DNA from: Streptomyces panaciradicis
GTDB lineage: Bacteria > Actinomycetota > Actinomycetes > Streptomycetales > Streptomycetaceae
Length of the DNA stretch: 44,408 bases
Direction of reading: 5' to 3'
NCBI RefSeq assembly: GCF_023516615.1
Contig: NZ_JAMGBF010000141.1
Location: 1-44,408 of the forward strand
A program made the position numbers and the translations under genes. Positions 1-7,561 of the stretch are shown piece by piece. The notes under the pieces are model-generated. The model was not told where the DNA came from, ran no database searches, and saw nothing but the letters and a program-made list of their open reading frames with translations. Within the stretch, counting starts at the first letter, position 1; every line of letters starts with the position of its first letter.

Positions 1-1396
1 GACGGCGCCGTCGCGGCGTACGCGCCGGACGCTCGCGCTCGGCGGAACGGGACTCGTCCCGGCCGCCCCGGTCGCCGCCCCGGCCACCGCGACCGCGCGC
101 ACCGCGGCCGCCGGTCTCGCCCAGGTCCTCCAGCACCTCCGCGTCGAGACCCGCGCGCGTGCGCTCGGCACGCGGCAGGACACCCTTGGTGCCCGCGGGG
201 ATGCTCAGCTCCTCGTAGAGGTGCGGGGAGGTGGAGTACGTCTCCGGCGGGTCGTTGAAGTTCAGCTCCAGCGCCTTGTTGATCAGCTGCCAGCGCGGGA
301 TGTCGTCCCAGTCGACCAGCGTGATCGCGATGCCCTTCTTGCCCGCGCGGCCGGTGCGGCCGATGCGGTGCAGGTAGGTCTTCTCCTCTTCCGGCGACTG
401 GTAGTTGATGACGTGCGTCACGCCCTCGACGTCGATGCCGCGGGCGGCGACGTCGGTGCAGACGAGGACGTCCACCTTGCCGTTGCGGAAGGCGCGCAGC
501 GCCTGCTCACGGGCGCCCTGGCCGAGGTCGCCGTGGACCGCTCCGGCGGCGAAGCCGCGCTGCTTGAGCTGGTCGGCGAGGTCGGCCGCGGTGCGCTTCG
601 TACGGCAGAAGACCATGGCCAGGCCCCGGCCGTCGGCCTGCAGGATGCGCGCGACCATCTCGGGCTTGTCCATGTTGTGCGCGCGGTAGACGAACTGCGC
701 GGTGTTCGCGACCGTCTTGCCCTCGTCGTCCGGCGCGGTGGCGCGGATGTGCGTGGGCTGCGACATGTAGCGGCGCGCGAGACCGATGACCGCGCCCGGC
801 ATGGTCGCCGAGAACAGCATGGTCTGGCGGCGGGCCGGCAGCAGGTTGATGATCTTCTCGACGTCGGGCAGGAAGCCCAGGTCGAGCATCTCGTCGGCCT
901 CGTCGAGGACGAGCGCCTTGACGTGGCTGAGGTTGAGCTTCTTCTGGCCCGCGAGGTCCAGGAGCCGGCCCGGGGTGCCCACGACCACGTCGACGCCCTG
1001 CTTCAGGGCCTCGACCTGGGGCTCGTAGGCCCGGCCGCCGTAGATGGCGAGGACGCGCACGTTGCGCACCTTGCCCGCGGTCAGCAGGTCGTTGGTGACC
1101 TGGGTGCACAGCTCGCGCGTGGGGACGACGACGAGCGCCTGCGGCGTGTCGGTGAGGTCCTCGGGCTTCGCGCGGCCCGCCTCCACGTCCGCGGGGACGG
1201 TGACGCGCTCGAGGAGCGGGAGGCCGAAGCCCAGCGTCTTGCCGGTGCCGGTTTTGGCCTGGCCGATGACGTCCGTGCCGGAGAGGGCGACGGGGAGGGT
1301 CATCTCCTGGATGGGGAAGGGGGTGATGATGCCGACGGCCTCGAGGGCCTCGGCGGTCTCGGGAAGGATTCCGAGATCTCTGAACGTCGTAGTCAG
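1..1396 (-). CDS. DEAD-box ATP-dependent RNA helicase (RhlE/DeaD type), partial, CTG start
   Basis: About 465 residues are visible; the C-terminus runs off the left edge. The Q motif (PFPIQ, about residues 26-30), Walker A (AKTGTGKT, 47-54), DEAD (165-168), SAT (196-198) and HRIGRTGRAG (motif VI) are all present. The visible C-terminal tail is Arg/Gly-rich, typical of RNA-binding tails. It should unwind RNA in ribosome assembly or mRNA turnover in the cytoplasm. The start is unusual. In this frame a TAA lies upstream, and no ATG, GTG or TTG occurs before the Q motif; the first ATG is inside it. CTG at 1396-1394 begins the family-like N-terminus (L-TTTFRDLGI) and has a GAAGAGG ribosome site about 7 nt upstream. 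I therefore call a CTG start. Function is certain as a family call; the individual role is inferred. Confidence 0.95.
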   Translation of the reverse strand, partial: MTTTFRDLGILPETAEALEAVGIITPFPIQEMTLPVALSGTDVIGQAKTGTGKTLGFGLPLLERVTVPADVEAGRAKPEDLTDTPQALVVVPTRELCTQVTNDLLTAGKVRNVRVLAIYGGRAYEPQVEALKQGVDVVVGTPGRLLDLAGQKKLNLSHVKALVLDEADEMLDLGFLPDVEKIINLLPARRQTMLFSATMPGAVIGLARRYMSQPTHIRATAPDDEGKTVANTAQFVYRAHNMDKPEMVARILQADGRGLAMVFCRTKRTAADLADQLKQRGFAAGAVHGDLGQGAREQALRAFRNGKVDVLVCTDVAARGIDVEGVTHVINYQSPEEEKTYLHRIGRTGRAGKKGIAITLVDWDDIPRWQLINKALELNFNDPPETYSTSPHLYEELSIPAGTKGVLPRAERTRAGLDAEVLEDLGETGGRGARGRGGRGGDRGGRDESRSAERERPARTPRRRR

Positions 1397-1772
1397 GGTG
1401 CTGCCTCTTCTGTGTGCGCGGTGCGAGGCGAGCGCGGGGGTCTTTGACGGACCGTGCCGGGGACGTCGGCTGCCTTACGGGCTTGCCGTAACGCACGGGA
1501 CCACTGCCGACGCTCTAGCGCTCGTACCGCTGAGGGTGTCCCTCCGGAGGTCGTACGCGATGTGCCGTACGGTCTGGAGGTCTGTCGGGTCGGAGCCGAT
1601 CGGGCCACCGACCGGGCATCCTCATACGTGCGGCCTGTCGAGACCTCGGCAGGCGCATTACCACTGTACCCCGGAATCGCGCACATGCGATGGCCGATTT
1701 GGTCACGTAGCCGTCATCACACTGATTGACCAGGGCCTTCCCCAGCCCGGCGAGCGGACTATTGTGCGCTTC
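1397..1772. other. Divergent intergenic region, helicase / ferritin-like gene
   Basis: About 376 bases without a supported gene between the minus-strand helicase and the plus-strand ferritin-like gene. The short reading frames here lack ribosome sites and family features. The last part carries TATTGT at 1762-1767 just before the ATG at 1773, which could be a -10 box giving a nearly leaderless transcript. I see no convincing -35 element, no tRNA and no strong hairpin. Confidence 0.5.
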
Positions 1773-2510
1773 ATGACGACGCCTGACAACACCTCTGACG
1801 CACCCGCCGAGCACACCGGAGTGGCGGCCCAGGACTGGGCCACGGCCTCCGCGGAACCCCAGTACCGGGCCGCCGTCGTGGACCTGCTCGGCGCGCTCGC
1901 CTACGGCGAACTCGCGGCGTTCGAGCGGCTCGCGGAGGACGCGAAGCTCGCGCCGACGCTGGCGGACAAGGCGGAGCTGGCGAAGATGGCGTCGGCCGAG
2001 TTCCACCACTTCGAGCGGCTGCGGAACCGGCTGACCGAGATCGGCGAGGAGCCGACCGGGGCGATGGAGCCGTTCGTCGCCGCCCTGGACGGCTTCCACA
2101 AGCAGACCGCCCCCTCGGACTGGCTGGAGGGACTGGTCAAGGCGTACGTCGGCGACTCGATCGCCAGCGACTTCTACCGGGAGGTCGCCGCCCGGCTCGA
2201 TTCGGACACGCGTGAGCTGGTCCTGGCCGTCCTGGACGACACGGGGCACGCCGGTTTCGCGGTGGAGAAGGTGCGCGCCGCCATCGACGCCGAGCCGCGG
2301 GTCGGCGGGCGACTCGCCCTGTGGGCACGGCGGTTGATGGGCGAGGCGCTGTCGCAGTCCCAGCGGGTCGTCGCGGACCGCGACGCGCTGTCCACGATGC
2401 TCGTGGGCGGCGTCGCCGACGGGTTCGACCTGGCCGAGGTGGGGCGGATGTTCTCGCGGATCACCGAGGCGCACACCAAGCGGATGGCCGCGCTGGGACT
2501 GGCCGCGTAG
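1773..2510 (+). CDS. Ferritin-like fold protein, MiaE-like (MiaE_2 family)
   Basis: 245 residues, mostly alpha-helical. Recurrent acidic/His helix motifs fit a carboxylate-bridged di-iron four-helix bundle: YGELAAFERL (about residue 49), SAEFHHFERL (about 79), YVGDSIASDFY and LDDTGHAGFAVEKV. Actinobacterial homologues are annotated as tRNA 2-methylthio-N6-isopentenyladenosine hydroxylase (MiaE)-like, but hydroxylation of tRNA by this branch has, to my knowledge, not been shown. The start is the ATG at 1773; no clear ribosome site precedes it, and a leaderless transcript is possible. It is divergent from the RNA helicase, the same pairing as recalled for mycobacterial Rv3211/Rv3210c, which fits an RNA-related role but does not prove one. 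Confidence 0.8.
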   Translation: MTTPDNTSDAPAEHTGVAAQDWATASAEPQYRAAVVDLLGALAYGELAAFERLAEDAKLAPTLADKAELAKMASAEFHHFERLRNRLTEIGEEPTGAMEPFVAALDGFHKQTAPSDWLEGLVKAYVGDSIASDFYREVAARLDSDTRELVLAVLDDTGHAGFAVEKVRAAIDAEPRVGGRLALWARRLMGEALSQSQRVVADRDALSTMLVGGVADGFDLAEVGRMFSRITEAHTKRMAALGLAA

Positions 2511-2566
2511 CGCACGCCCCTCGGGGGGAGCTCATGGTGGGCTTCCCCGGCCGTCGTCGGGAGGAT

Positions 2567-2839
2567 CTATGCCGGTGCCTGGCGCCGGCGGAGTCTTCCC
2601 GCGGGGCGCAGGAGGAGGGACAGGGACGCCGCCGAGACGATCGCCGCACCGATGAGGACGAGCAGGGAGTTGCCGGGGTCGAAGGCGCTGTGCGTGAGGA
2701 AGGCGCCGAAGAGGGCTCCGGCGACACCGGTCGCCAGGACCAGGGAGCGGGCCGGCAGACGGTGCGCGAGGCGGCGGTTCGCCGTCCACGCCAGTACGAG
2801 ACCGAGCAGAGCGGAGCCGAGTGCTTCGATCAACATCAT
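2567..2839 (-). CDS. Small hydrophobic membrane protein, function unknown
   Basis: 90 residues with two to three predicted membrane spans (LIEALGSALLGLVLAW near the N-terminus, SLVLATGVAGALFGAFL, and SLLVLIGAAIVSAASLSLLL) and a basic Arg-rich C-terminal tail, suggesting a cytoplasmic C-terminus. The start at 2839 is chosen because GGGAGGGACCC lies just upstream of tandem ATG codons; the longer reading frame to 2884 adds only non-conserved sequence. It faces the ferritin-like gene tail-to-tail. I do not recognise a named family. Confidence 0.65.
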   Translation of the reverse strand: MMLIEALGSALLGLVLAWTANRRLAHRLPARSLVLATGVAGALFGAFLTHSAFDPGNSLLVLIGAAIVSAASLSLLLRPAGRLRRRQAPA

Positions 2840-3004
2840 GGGGTCCCTCCCACACGGCCACACGGCGCGCACTGCGCGTATCACGGTCGTAGCCCGTCAT
2901 ACCCGTGACCTGCGGAATGCAATCCTCCCCTGTGAGAGACCCGTGCTCCATCCGTGGAGGAGGACATCCGCCCGCGGCCGTAGTCGCGGCGGTGTCGCGA
3001 CATA

Positions 3005-3044
3005 CGAAAGGGCCCGGCGACTCGACGGTCGCCGGGCCCTTTCG
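3005..3044. terminator. Perfect 17-bp stem terminator, probably bidirectional
   Basis: Arms 3005-3021 and 3028-3044 are exact reverse complements around a 6-base loop, with an A-run entering and a T-run leaving the GC-rich core (CGAAAGGGCCCGG and its complement). It lies 10 bases past the stop of the DUF3107 gene on the minus strand, and also downstream of the small membrane gene's upstream region. Confidence 0.85.
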
Positions 3045-3054
3045 TCGCGTGTGA

Positions 3055-3282
3055 CTACAGCGCGCCGAAGCCCACCTTGCGCGGGGCCGGCTCGCCGAGC
3101 TCGACGTAGGCGAGGCGCTCGGCCGGCACGAGGACCTTGCGGCCGTGCTCGTCCACGAGGCTCAGCAGCTGCGACTTCCCGGCCAGGGCCTCGGCCACGA
3201 TCCGCTCGACCTCCTCGGCGCTCTGACCGCTCTCCAGAACGATCTCGCGGGGCGCGTGCTGCACGCCGATCTTGACCTCCAC
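3055..3282 (-). CDS. DUF3107 family small protein (TB9.4-like)
   Basis: 75 residues starting V-E-VKIGVQHAPREIVLES and ending in the conserved APRKVGFGAL tail of the actinobacterial DUF3107 family. It is cytoplasmic and predicted alpha/beta; the molecular function is unknown. The GTG at 3282 is chosen as start because GGAGGG lies about 9 bases upstream and the family is about this long; the extra N-terminal frame upstream is not conserved. The gene is followed by a strong terminator and sits beside a TetR gene on the same strand, the same order I recall in mycobacteria (Rv3208A/Rv3208). Confidence 0.85.
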   Translation of the reverse strand: MEVKIGVQHAPREIVLESGQSAEEVERIVAEALAGKSQLLSLVDEHGRKVLVPAERLAYVELGEPAPRKVGFGAL

Positions 3283-3481
3283 GGCTATGTCCCTCCGACG
3301 GTCAGTGAAGTGCGCGACCAATCCGCGCCGTACCCAGCACACATTAGCCCGGTGAGGGGACGTACACGTTCCGCGTGAGAACGCCAGGAGCGAACAGCCG
3401 ACGGGAACAGACGACCTTCACGCGCGCGTGCGCGCCGACGGTGACGTGGTGTCCCGTACGGCGCCCACGCGCGCGTGCCGG

Positions 3482-4126
3482 TCAGTGGTTCTGGTCCGTG
3501 CCGTGCAGCGGGAAGCCCGCGATGCCGCGCCAGGCCAGCGAGGTGAGCAGCTGCACCGCCTGGTCGCGCGGGACACTGCGGTCGCTGTGCAGCCAGGAGC
3601 GGGCCACCACCTGGGCCAGTCCGCCGAGACCGGAGGCCAGCAGCATCGACTCCGCGCGCGAGAGACCGGTGTCCTCGGCGATCACGTCGCAGATCGCCTC
3701 CGCGCACTCGTTCGTGACCTTGTCGACGCGCTCGCGCACCGCGGGCTCGTTCGTCAGGTCCGACTCGAAGACCAGGCGGAACGCGCCGCCGTCGTCCTCG
3801 ACGTACGCGAAGTAGGCGTCCATGGTCGCCCGTACGCGCTGCTTGTTGTCGGTCGTCGACGCCAGCGCGCTGCGCACCGCCTGGATCAGCGACTCGCAGT
3901 GCTGGTCCAGCAGGGCCAGGTACAGGTCGAGCTTGCCCGGGAAGTGCTGGTAGAGCACCGGCTTGCTGACGCCGGCGCGCTCGGCGATGTCGTCCATCGC
4001 GGCCGCGTGGTAGCCCTGCGCCACGAAGACTTCCTGGGCGGCGCCCAGCAGCTGGTTCCGTCGGGCTCGGCGCGGCAGGCGCGTGCCCCTCGGGCGCGCC
4101 GCCTCTGTCTGCTCGATGGCTGTCAC
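3482..4126 (-). CDS. TetR/AcrR family transcriptional regulator
   Basis: 214 residues. The N-terminal HTH domain (about residues 20-70) has the family signature AAQEVFVAQGYHAAAMDDIAERAGVSKPVLYQHFPGK (split here: helix-turn-helix MDDIAERAGVSKPVLYQHF). The helical C-terminal ligand domain begins DLYLALLDQH and contains MDAYFAYVEDD. The GTG at 4126 is preceded by GGGAGGC with short spacing and is preferred over the ATG at 4150, which has no ribosome site. Its target is not visible; the family often regulates itself or a neighbour. The ~200-bp gap to DUF3107 contains two copies of a CACGCGCGCGTG palindrome, possible binding sites, but that motif also recurs inside genes. Confidence 0.92.
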   Translation of the reverse strand: MTAIEQTEAARPRGTRLPRRARRNQLLGAAQEVFVAQGYHAAAMDDIAERAGVSKPVLYQHFPGKLDLYLALLDQHCESLIQAVRSALASTTDNKQRVRATMDAYFAYVEDDGGAFRLVFESDLTNEPAVRERVDKVTNECAEAICDVIAEDTGLSRAESMLLASGLGGLAQVVARSWLHSDRSVPRDQAVQLLTSLAWRGIAGFPLHGTDQNH

Positions 4127-4331
4127 GCCGCCTCCCAAATTCGTCCACATGCGGTGTGCGCCGCGCGGCCATCGTACTTTTGGGTAACCCCTGTGTGCGC
4201 GGTGCGAGCGCAGAATTTCACGGACCGGACGGCGACGAAAGCCGGACGGGTGGTTTCGGACCGGGTCGCAGTGGGCAGGAGCGAGCTCCTTTCCTGCTCG
4301 GCGGCGCCCGCGGGCGCACGCGTGTGCCTCG

Positions 4332-4556
4332 TCAGCGGTAGTCGTCCTCGTCGAGGGAGACGACGCGGTGCTGCTCGACCACGTCGGCCTCGTTCGCGCG
4401 GGCCGGGTCGACGTCGTCGAGCGGGTCGTCCTGGTCCGGCGCGAGGTCCGCCTGCTGTTCGGCGGCGTCGTTCTCCGGCGCCTCGACGTCGAACTCCGAT
4501 GCCTTGCGGGCCTCTTCGTCGGCGAACGCCTCGGGATCGCTGGGGTCTACGGTCAT
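4332..4556 (-). CDS. Small acidic hypothetical protein
   Basis: 74 residues, very rich in Asp and Glu (for example PDQDDPLDDVDPARANEADV and a VVSLDEDDYR C-terminus), with no membrane span or cysteine. It is probably intrinsically disordered. The ATG at 4556 has AGGGAG about 8 bases upstream. I do not recognise a characterised family; similar short acidic proteins are common at this position in streptomycetes as far as I recall. It is divergent from the alpha/beta hydrolase gene. Confidence 0.7.
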   Translation of the reverse strand: MTVDPSDPEAFADEEARKASEFDVEAPENDAAEQQADLAPDQDDPLDDVDPARANEADVVEQHRVVSLDEDDYR

Positions 4557-4729
4557 CGTGGGCTCCCTTCCTACGAACGTCCCTGGGAGAAGCAGGGGCC
4601 ACAGCGGGTGCCCTCTGTACGAGCGTAGGCAACACCCGATGTGGACGCCATGCGATCCGCAGGTCACCTGGTGTCATCTGTGACGGCGAACACATGAACC
4701 ACTACGTGATCGTCTCGTAACATTGCCGC

Positions 4730-5776
4730 ATGTCCTCGACCGACCTGCCGTCCGTACCGGCGAGCAACGTTCTCCCCAAGGTGGCGCCCGTCAGGGTCGC
4801 CGAGGGCGAGCGGCTCAGGTCGGTCGGGTTGCCCGGAATCACGCTCACCATTCGCTCCCGGCCGCCCGCGCGCGAGGGCCTGCCGCCCGCGCTCTACGTC
4901 CACGGACTCGGCGGCTCCTCGCAGAACTGGTCCGCGCTGATGCAGGAGCTGGAGGGCGTCGTCGACGGCGAGGCCCTCGACCTGCCGGGCTTCGGCGACT
5001 CGCCGCCGCCCGACGACGGCGACTACTCGGTCACCGGGCACGCGCGCGCGGTGATCCGTCACCTCGACGCGGCCGGACGCGGTGCCGTGCACCTCTTCGG
5101 CAACTCGCTCGGCGGCGCGGTGACCACGCGCGTGGCGGCCCTGCGGCCCGACCTGGTGCGGACCCTGACCCTGGTGTCCCCGGCCCTGCCGGAGATCCGC
5201 GTCCAGCGCAGCGCGGTGCCCACCGGGCTGCTCGCGCTGCCCGGCGTGGCGGCGCTGTTCTACCGGCTCACCCGGGAGTGGACGGCGGAGCAGCGGGTCA
5301 CCGGCGTCATGGCGCTGTGCTACGGCGACCCCGGGCGGGTGACGCCGGAGGGCTTCCGCCACGCCGTCGAGGAGATGGAACGCCGGCTGCAACTGCCGTA
5401 CTTCTGGGACGCGATGGCACGCTCCGCGCGCGGCATCGTCAACGCCTACACCCTGGGCGGCCAGCACAGCCTGTGGCGCCAGGCCGAACGCGTCCTCGCC
5501 CCCACCCTGCTCGTCTACGGCGGCCGCGACCAGCTCGTCGGCTTCCGCATGGCCGGCAGGGCGGCCCGCGCCTACCGTGACTCCCGCCTGCTGACGATGC
5601 CGGACGCGGGACACGTGGCGATGATGGAGTACCCGGACACCGTGGCCCGTGCCTTCGTGGAACTGCTCGGAGAGACCGGGCAGTTGCCGGACGGGGTAAC
5701 CTCCCGTGGGCGGGGTTCCGTTGGTCGCGGTGCCGCCGGCGAGGACGAGACCGCTGCCGAGAGCGCGGGGAGCTGA
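4730..5776 (+). CDS. Alpha/beta hydrolase fold protein
   Basis: 348 residues. The oxyanion region is YVHGLGGSSQNW (about residues 57-68). The nucleophile elbow GNSLGG places Ser126, with the acid at Asp267 (GGRDQLVG) and His295 (DAGHVAMMEYP), a complete catalytic triad. There is no signal peptide, so it is probably cytoplasmic. It is related to carboxylesterases and LipV-like enzymes; the substrate is unknown. The ATG at 4730 has no clear Shine-Dalgarno; TAACAT about 8-10 bases upstream could be a -10 box for a leaderless mRNA. The Gly/Glu-rich last ~30 residues are likely disordered. The DUF3152 gene begins 7 bases after its stop, suggesting one operon. Confidence 0.9.
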   Translation: MSSTDLPSVPASNVLPKVAPVRVAEGERLRSVGLPGITLTIRSRPPAREGLPPALYVHGLGGSSQNWSALMQELEGVVDGEALDLPGFGDSPPPDDGDYSVTGHARAVIRHLDAAGRGAVHLFGNSLGGAVTTRVAALRPDLVRTLTLVSPALPEIRVQRSAVPTGLLALPGVAALFYRLTREWTAEQRVTGVMALCYGDPGRVTPEGFRHAVEEMERRLQLPYFWDAMARSARGIVNAYTLGGQHSLWRQAERVLAPTLLVYGGRDQLVGFRMAGRAARAYRDSRLLTMPDAGHVAMMEYPDTVARAFVELLGETGQLPDGVTSRGRGSVGRGAAGEDETAAESAGS

Positions 5777-5783
5777 GGGGCGA

Positions 5784-7259
5784 GTGGGACGCCACAGCCG
5801 CCGCGGGAGTGCTCCCGCGGCGAAGGACGAGGCCGAGCGCGAGCGCGCCGGGCGCGGGAGCAGAGCCTCTCAGGAGCCGCCGGGAGCACGGGAGCGCGGG
5901 ACGGCGCAGCGGGCGGACGGCGCGCCGGCGCGCGGGGTTTCCCGCCCCTCCGACGGCACACCGGCCGGGGGCCCGCCCAGGTACGCGGACGGCACACCGG
6001 CTCGCGGAATCCCTCGCCTCCCCGACGGCACGCCGGCCCGGGGCGTACCCCAGGTCCGTGGCGGACACCCCCAGCAGCGTGAACCCGGCGGCGGATGGGG
6101 CGAGTTGAGGGGCCAGGGCGGAAGCGGGCGCGTACCGCCCGCCGGACGCGGCCCCTCTTACGGGGCCTCCACCGGAACCGGGCCGTCCACCGGGCGTGGG
6201 CCGTCCACCGGGCGTGGACCCTCCGCCGGGCCCGGTGTCGCCATACCGCGGCAGCGGCAGGAGCCCCGCTTCGGGCCCCGGCAGGACTACCTCGACGCCT
6301 TCGACGAGGAGGACGAGTCCGACGACGTCTTCGCGCGTCGCCCCGGCGGCACCGCGCACGCCGCCGATCCGTACCCCTCCGCCGCCGGGCGGGCCCCCCG
6401 CCCCGGCGTCGGTGTCCCCTCCGAGGCCGACGAGGACGAGGCGCCGCCCACCGGCGTCCCCGCGCAGAACACCGGCTCCAAGGGGCGGACGTTCACCGGG
6501 ATCGCGGCCGCCGCGGTCACCACCGTGCTGGCCGTCGTCGTCGCCGGCCAGGTCACGCACGGACGCGACGACACCGCCGTGGGCACGCAGGCGGCCACCG
6601 ACCAGGCGCGGGACGTGCGGTCCACGCCGTCGGCGTCGCCGTCGCCCAGCGTCGCCACGCTGACGTACGAGCAGGCGATGGGCGAGAAGTACGCGCTCGG
6701 CGCCACCTTCCGGGGCTCGGGGAAGTTCGACGCGGTCCCCGGGACCGACCGGGCGCCCGGCAAGGGCCGGAAGTACACCTACCGCGTGGACGTGGAACGG
6801 GGACTGGGGCTGGACGGCGCCCTCTTCGCCGAGGCCGTCCAGAAGACGCTCAACGACGACCGCAGCTGGGCCCACGACGGCGCCCGCACCTTCGAGCGGG
6901 TCGACACCGGCAAACCCGACTTCGTCATCACGCTCGCCAGCCCCGGGACCACGGCCACCTGGTGCGCCAAGTCCGGCCTGGACACCACCGAGGACAACGT
7001 CTCCTGCGACTCGGCGTCCACCGAACGAGTGATGATCAACGCATACAGATGGGCCCAGGGGTCGACGACCTACGGCGACCGGATCCACGCCTACCGGCAG
7101 ATGCTGATCAACCATGAGGTCGGCCACCGGCTCGGCTACGGCCACGTCAGCTGCAGCAAGAGCGGCCAGCTCGCGCCCGTCATGCAGCAGCAGACGAAGT
7201 TCCTCGACCACGACGGAATCCACTGCCTGCCCAACCCCTGGCCGTTTCCCCGGAGTTGA
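5784..7259 (+). CDS. DUF3152 membrane-anchored putative zinc metalloprotease
   Basis: 491 residues. A long low-complexity N-terminus (about 1-235) carries tandem DGTPARG-type and STGRGP-type repeats. One membrane span follows (FTGIAAAAVTTVLAVVVAG, about 238-256), then a Ser/Pro linker and an extracytoplasmic DUF3152 domain. That domain contains HEVGHRLGYGH, with His444, Glu445, His448 and His454: a metzincin-style HExxHxxGxxH zinc site. Cys residues around WCAKSGLD, VSCDSAS, HVSCSKSG and GIHCLP may form disulfides. It should act outside the membrane as a peptidase; the substrate is unknown. GTG 5784 is chosen because of GAGGGGCGA just upstream; the longer frame from 5706 overlaps the preceding gene. 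It follows the hydrolase by 7 bases. Confidence 0.88.
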   Translation: MGRHSRRGSAPAAKDEAERERAGRGSRASQEPPGARERGTAQRADGAPARGVSRPSDGTPAGGPPRYADGTPARGIPRLPDGTPARGVPQVRGGHPQQREPGGGWGELRGQGGSGRVPPAGRGPSYGASTGTGPSTGRGPSTGRGPSAGPGVAIPRQRQEPRFGPRQDYLDAFDEEDESDDVFARRPGGTAHAADPYPSAAGRAPRPGVGVPSEADEDEAPPTGVPAQNTGSKGRTFTGIAAAAVTTVLAVVVAGQVTHGRDDTAVGTQAATDQARDVRSTPSASPSPSVATLTYEQAMGEKYALGATFRGSGKFDAVPGTDRAPGKGRKYTYRVDVERGLGLDGALFAEAVQKTLNDDRSWAHDGARTFERVDTGKPDFVITLASPGTTATWCAKSGLDTTEDNVSCDSASTERVMINAYRWAQGSTTYGDRIHAYRQMLINHEVGHRLGYGHVSCSKSGQLAPVMQQQTKFLDHDGIHCLPNPWPFPRS

Positions 7260-7279
7260 CGGGCGCCTCAGAAGTCACG

Positions 7280-7308
7280 TTGACATGCGCAGGAAAGTCA
7301 TACATATT
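7280..7308 (+). promoter_or_regulatory. Near-consensus sigma-70/HrdB promoter for the leader peptide and ABC operon
   Basis: TTGACA (7280-7285), a 17-base spacer, and CATATT (7303-7308). This AT-rich patch stands out from the surrounding GC-rich DNA. The expected transcription start, about 7 bases after the -10, falls at 7315-7316, exactly at the ATG of the 30-residue ORF, so that ORF would be leaderless. Confidence 0.75.
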
Positions 7309-7315
7309 TCTGGGC

Positions 7316-7408
7316 ATGTCGACCCCCCACGCCACCGCCTGCGCAGCCTTCGAGCTGGCGCTCATCGGCGTGACCCCGCTCTGCGTGGCCGACATCCTCT
7401 GTCGCTGA
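7316..7408 (+). CDS. Cys-containing leaderless leader peptide (30 aa), putative attenuator uORF
   Basis: The ORF has cysteines at 9, 23 and 29 and ends VADILCR. It starts at the predicted transcription start of a consensus-like promoter, with no ribosome site. It ends 153 bases before the peptide-binding lipoprotein gene. Such short leaderless Cys-containing ORFs upstream of sulfur-acquisition genes are known in mycobacteria (the Ms4533A/Ms4527A-type leader peptides, as I recall), where ribosome behaviour at Cys codons controls the downstream operon. By analogy this peptide senses cysteine or charged tRNA-Cys. Sequence and position are seen; the function is inference. The UGC/UGU codons fall at the middle and near the end, where stalling would matter most. 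Confidence 0.7.
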   Translation: MSTPHATACAAFELALIGVTPLCVADILCR

Positions 7409-7450
7409 CGTCCGCCCTCAGGCGTTCGCGTCGCGACCCTTCCTTTTTCC

Positions 7451-7469
7451 CGTGACCTCTCGCGTCACG
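7451..7469 (+). promoter_or_regulatory. Small stem-loop in the ABC-operon leader
   Basis: CGTGAC (7451-7456) pairs with GTCACG (7464-7469) over a 7-base loop. A pyrimidine-rich run (CCTTCCTTTTTCCC) lies just upstream and a second small GC palindrome (CCCGGCGCCCGGG) just downstream. It sits between the leader peptide and the first transporter gene, where an attenuator or a sequestering structure would be expected. It is a weak hairpin by itself. Confidence 0.4.
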
Positions 7470-7561
7470 GCTCTCGACGACCCGGCGCCCGGGCAGACGT
7501 GCGTGCGTTTTCATCTCACTCCTCGTCACTCTGTCTCATCATTCGAGAGGTCGTCCATCCG

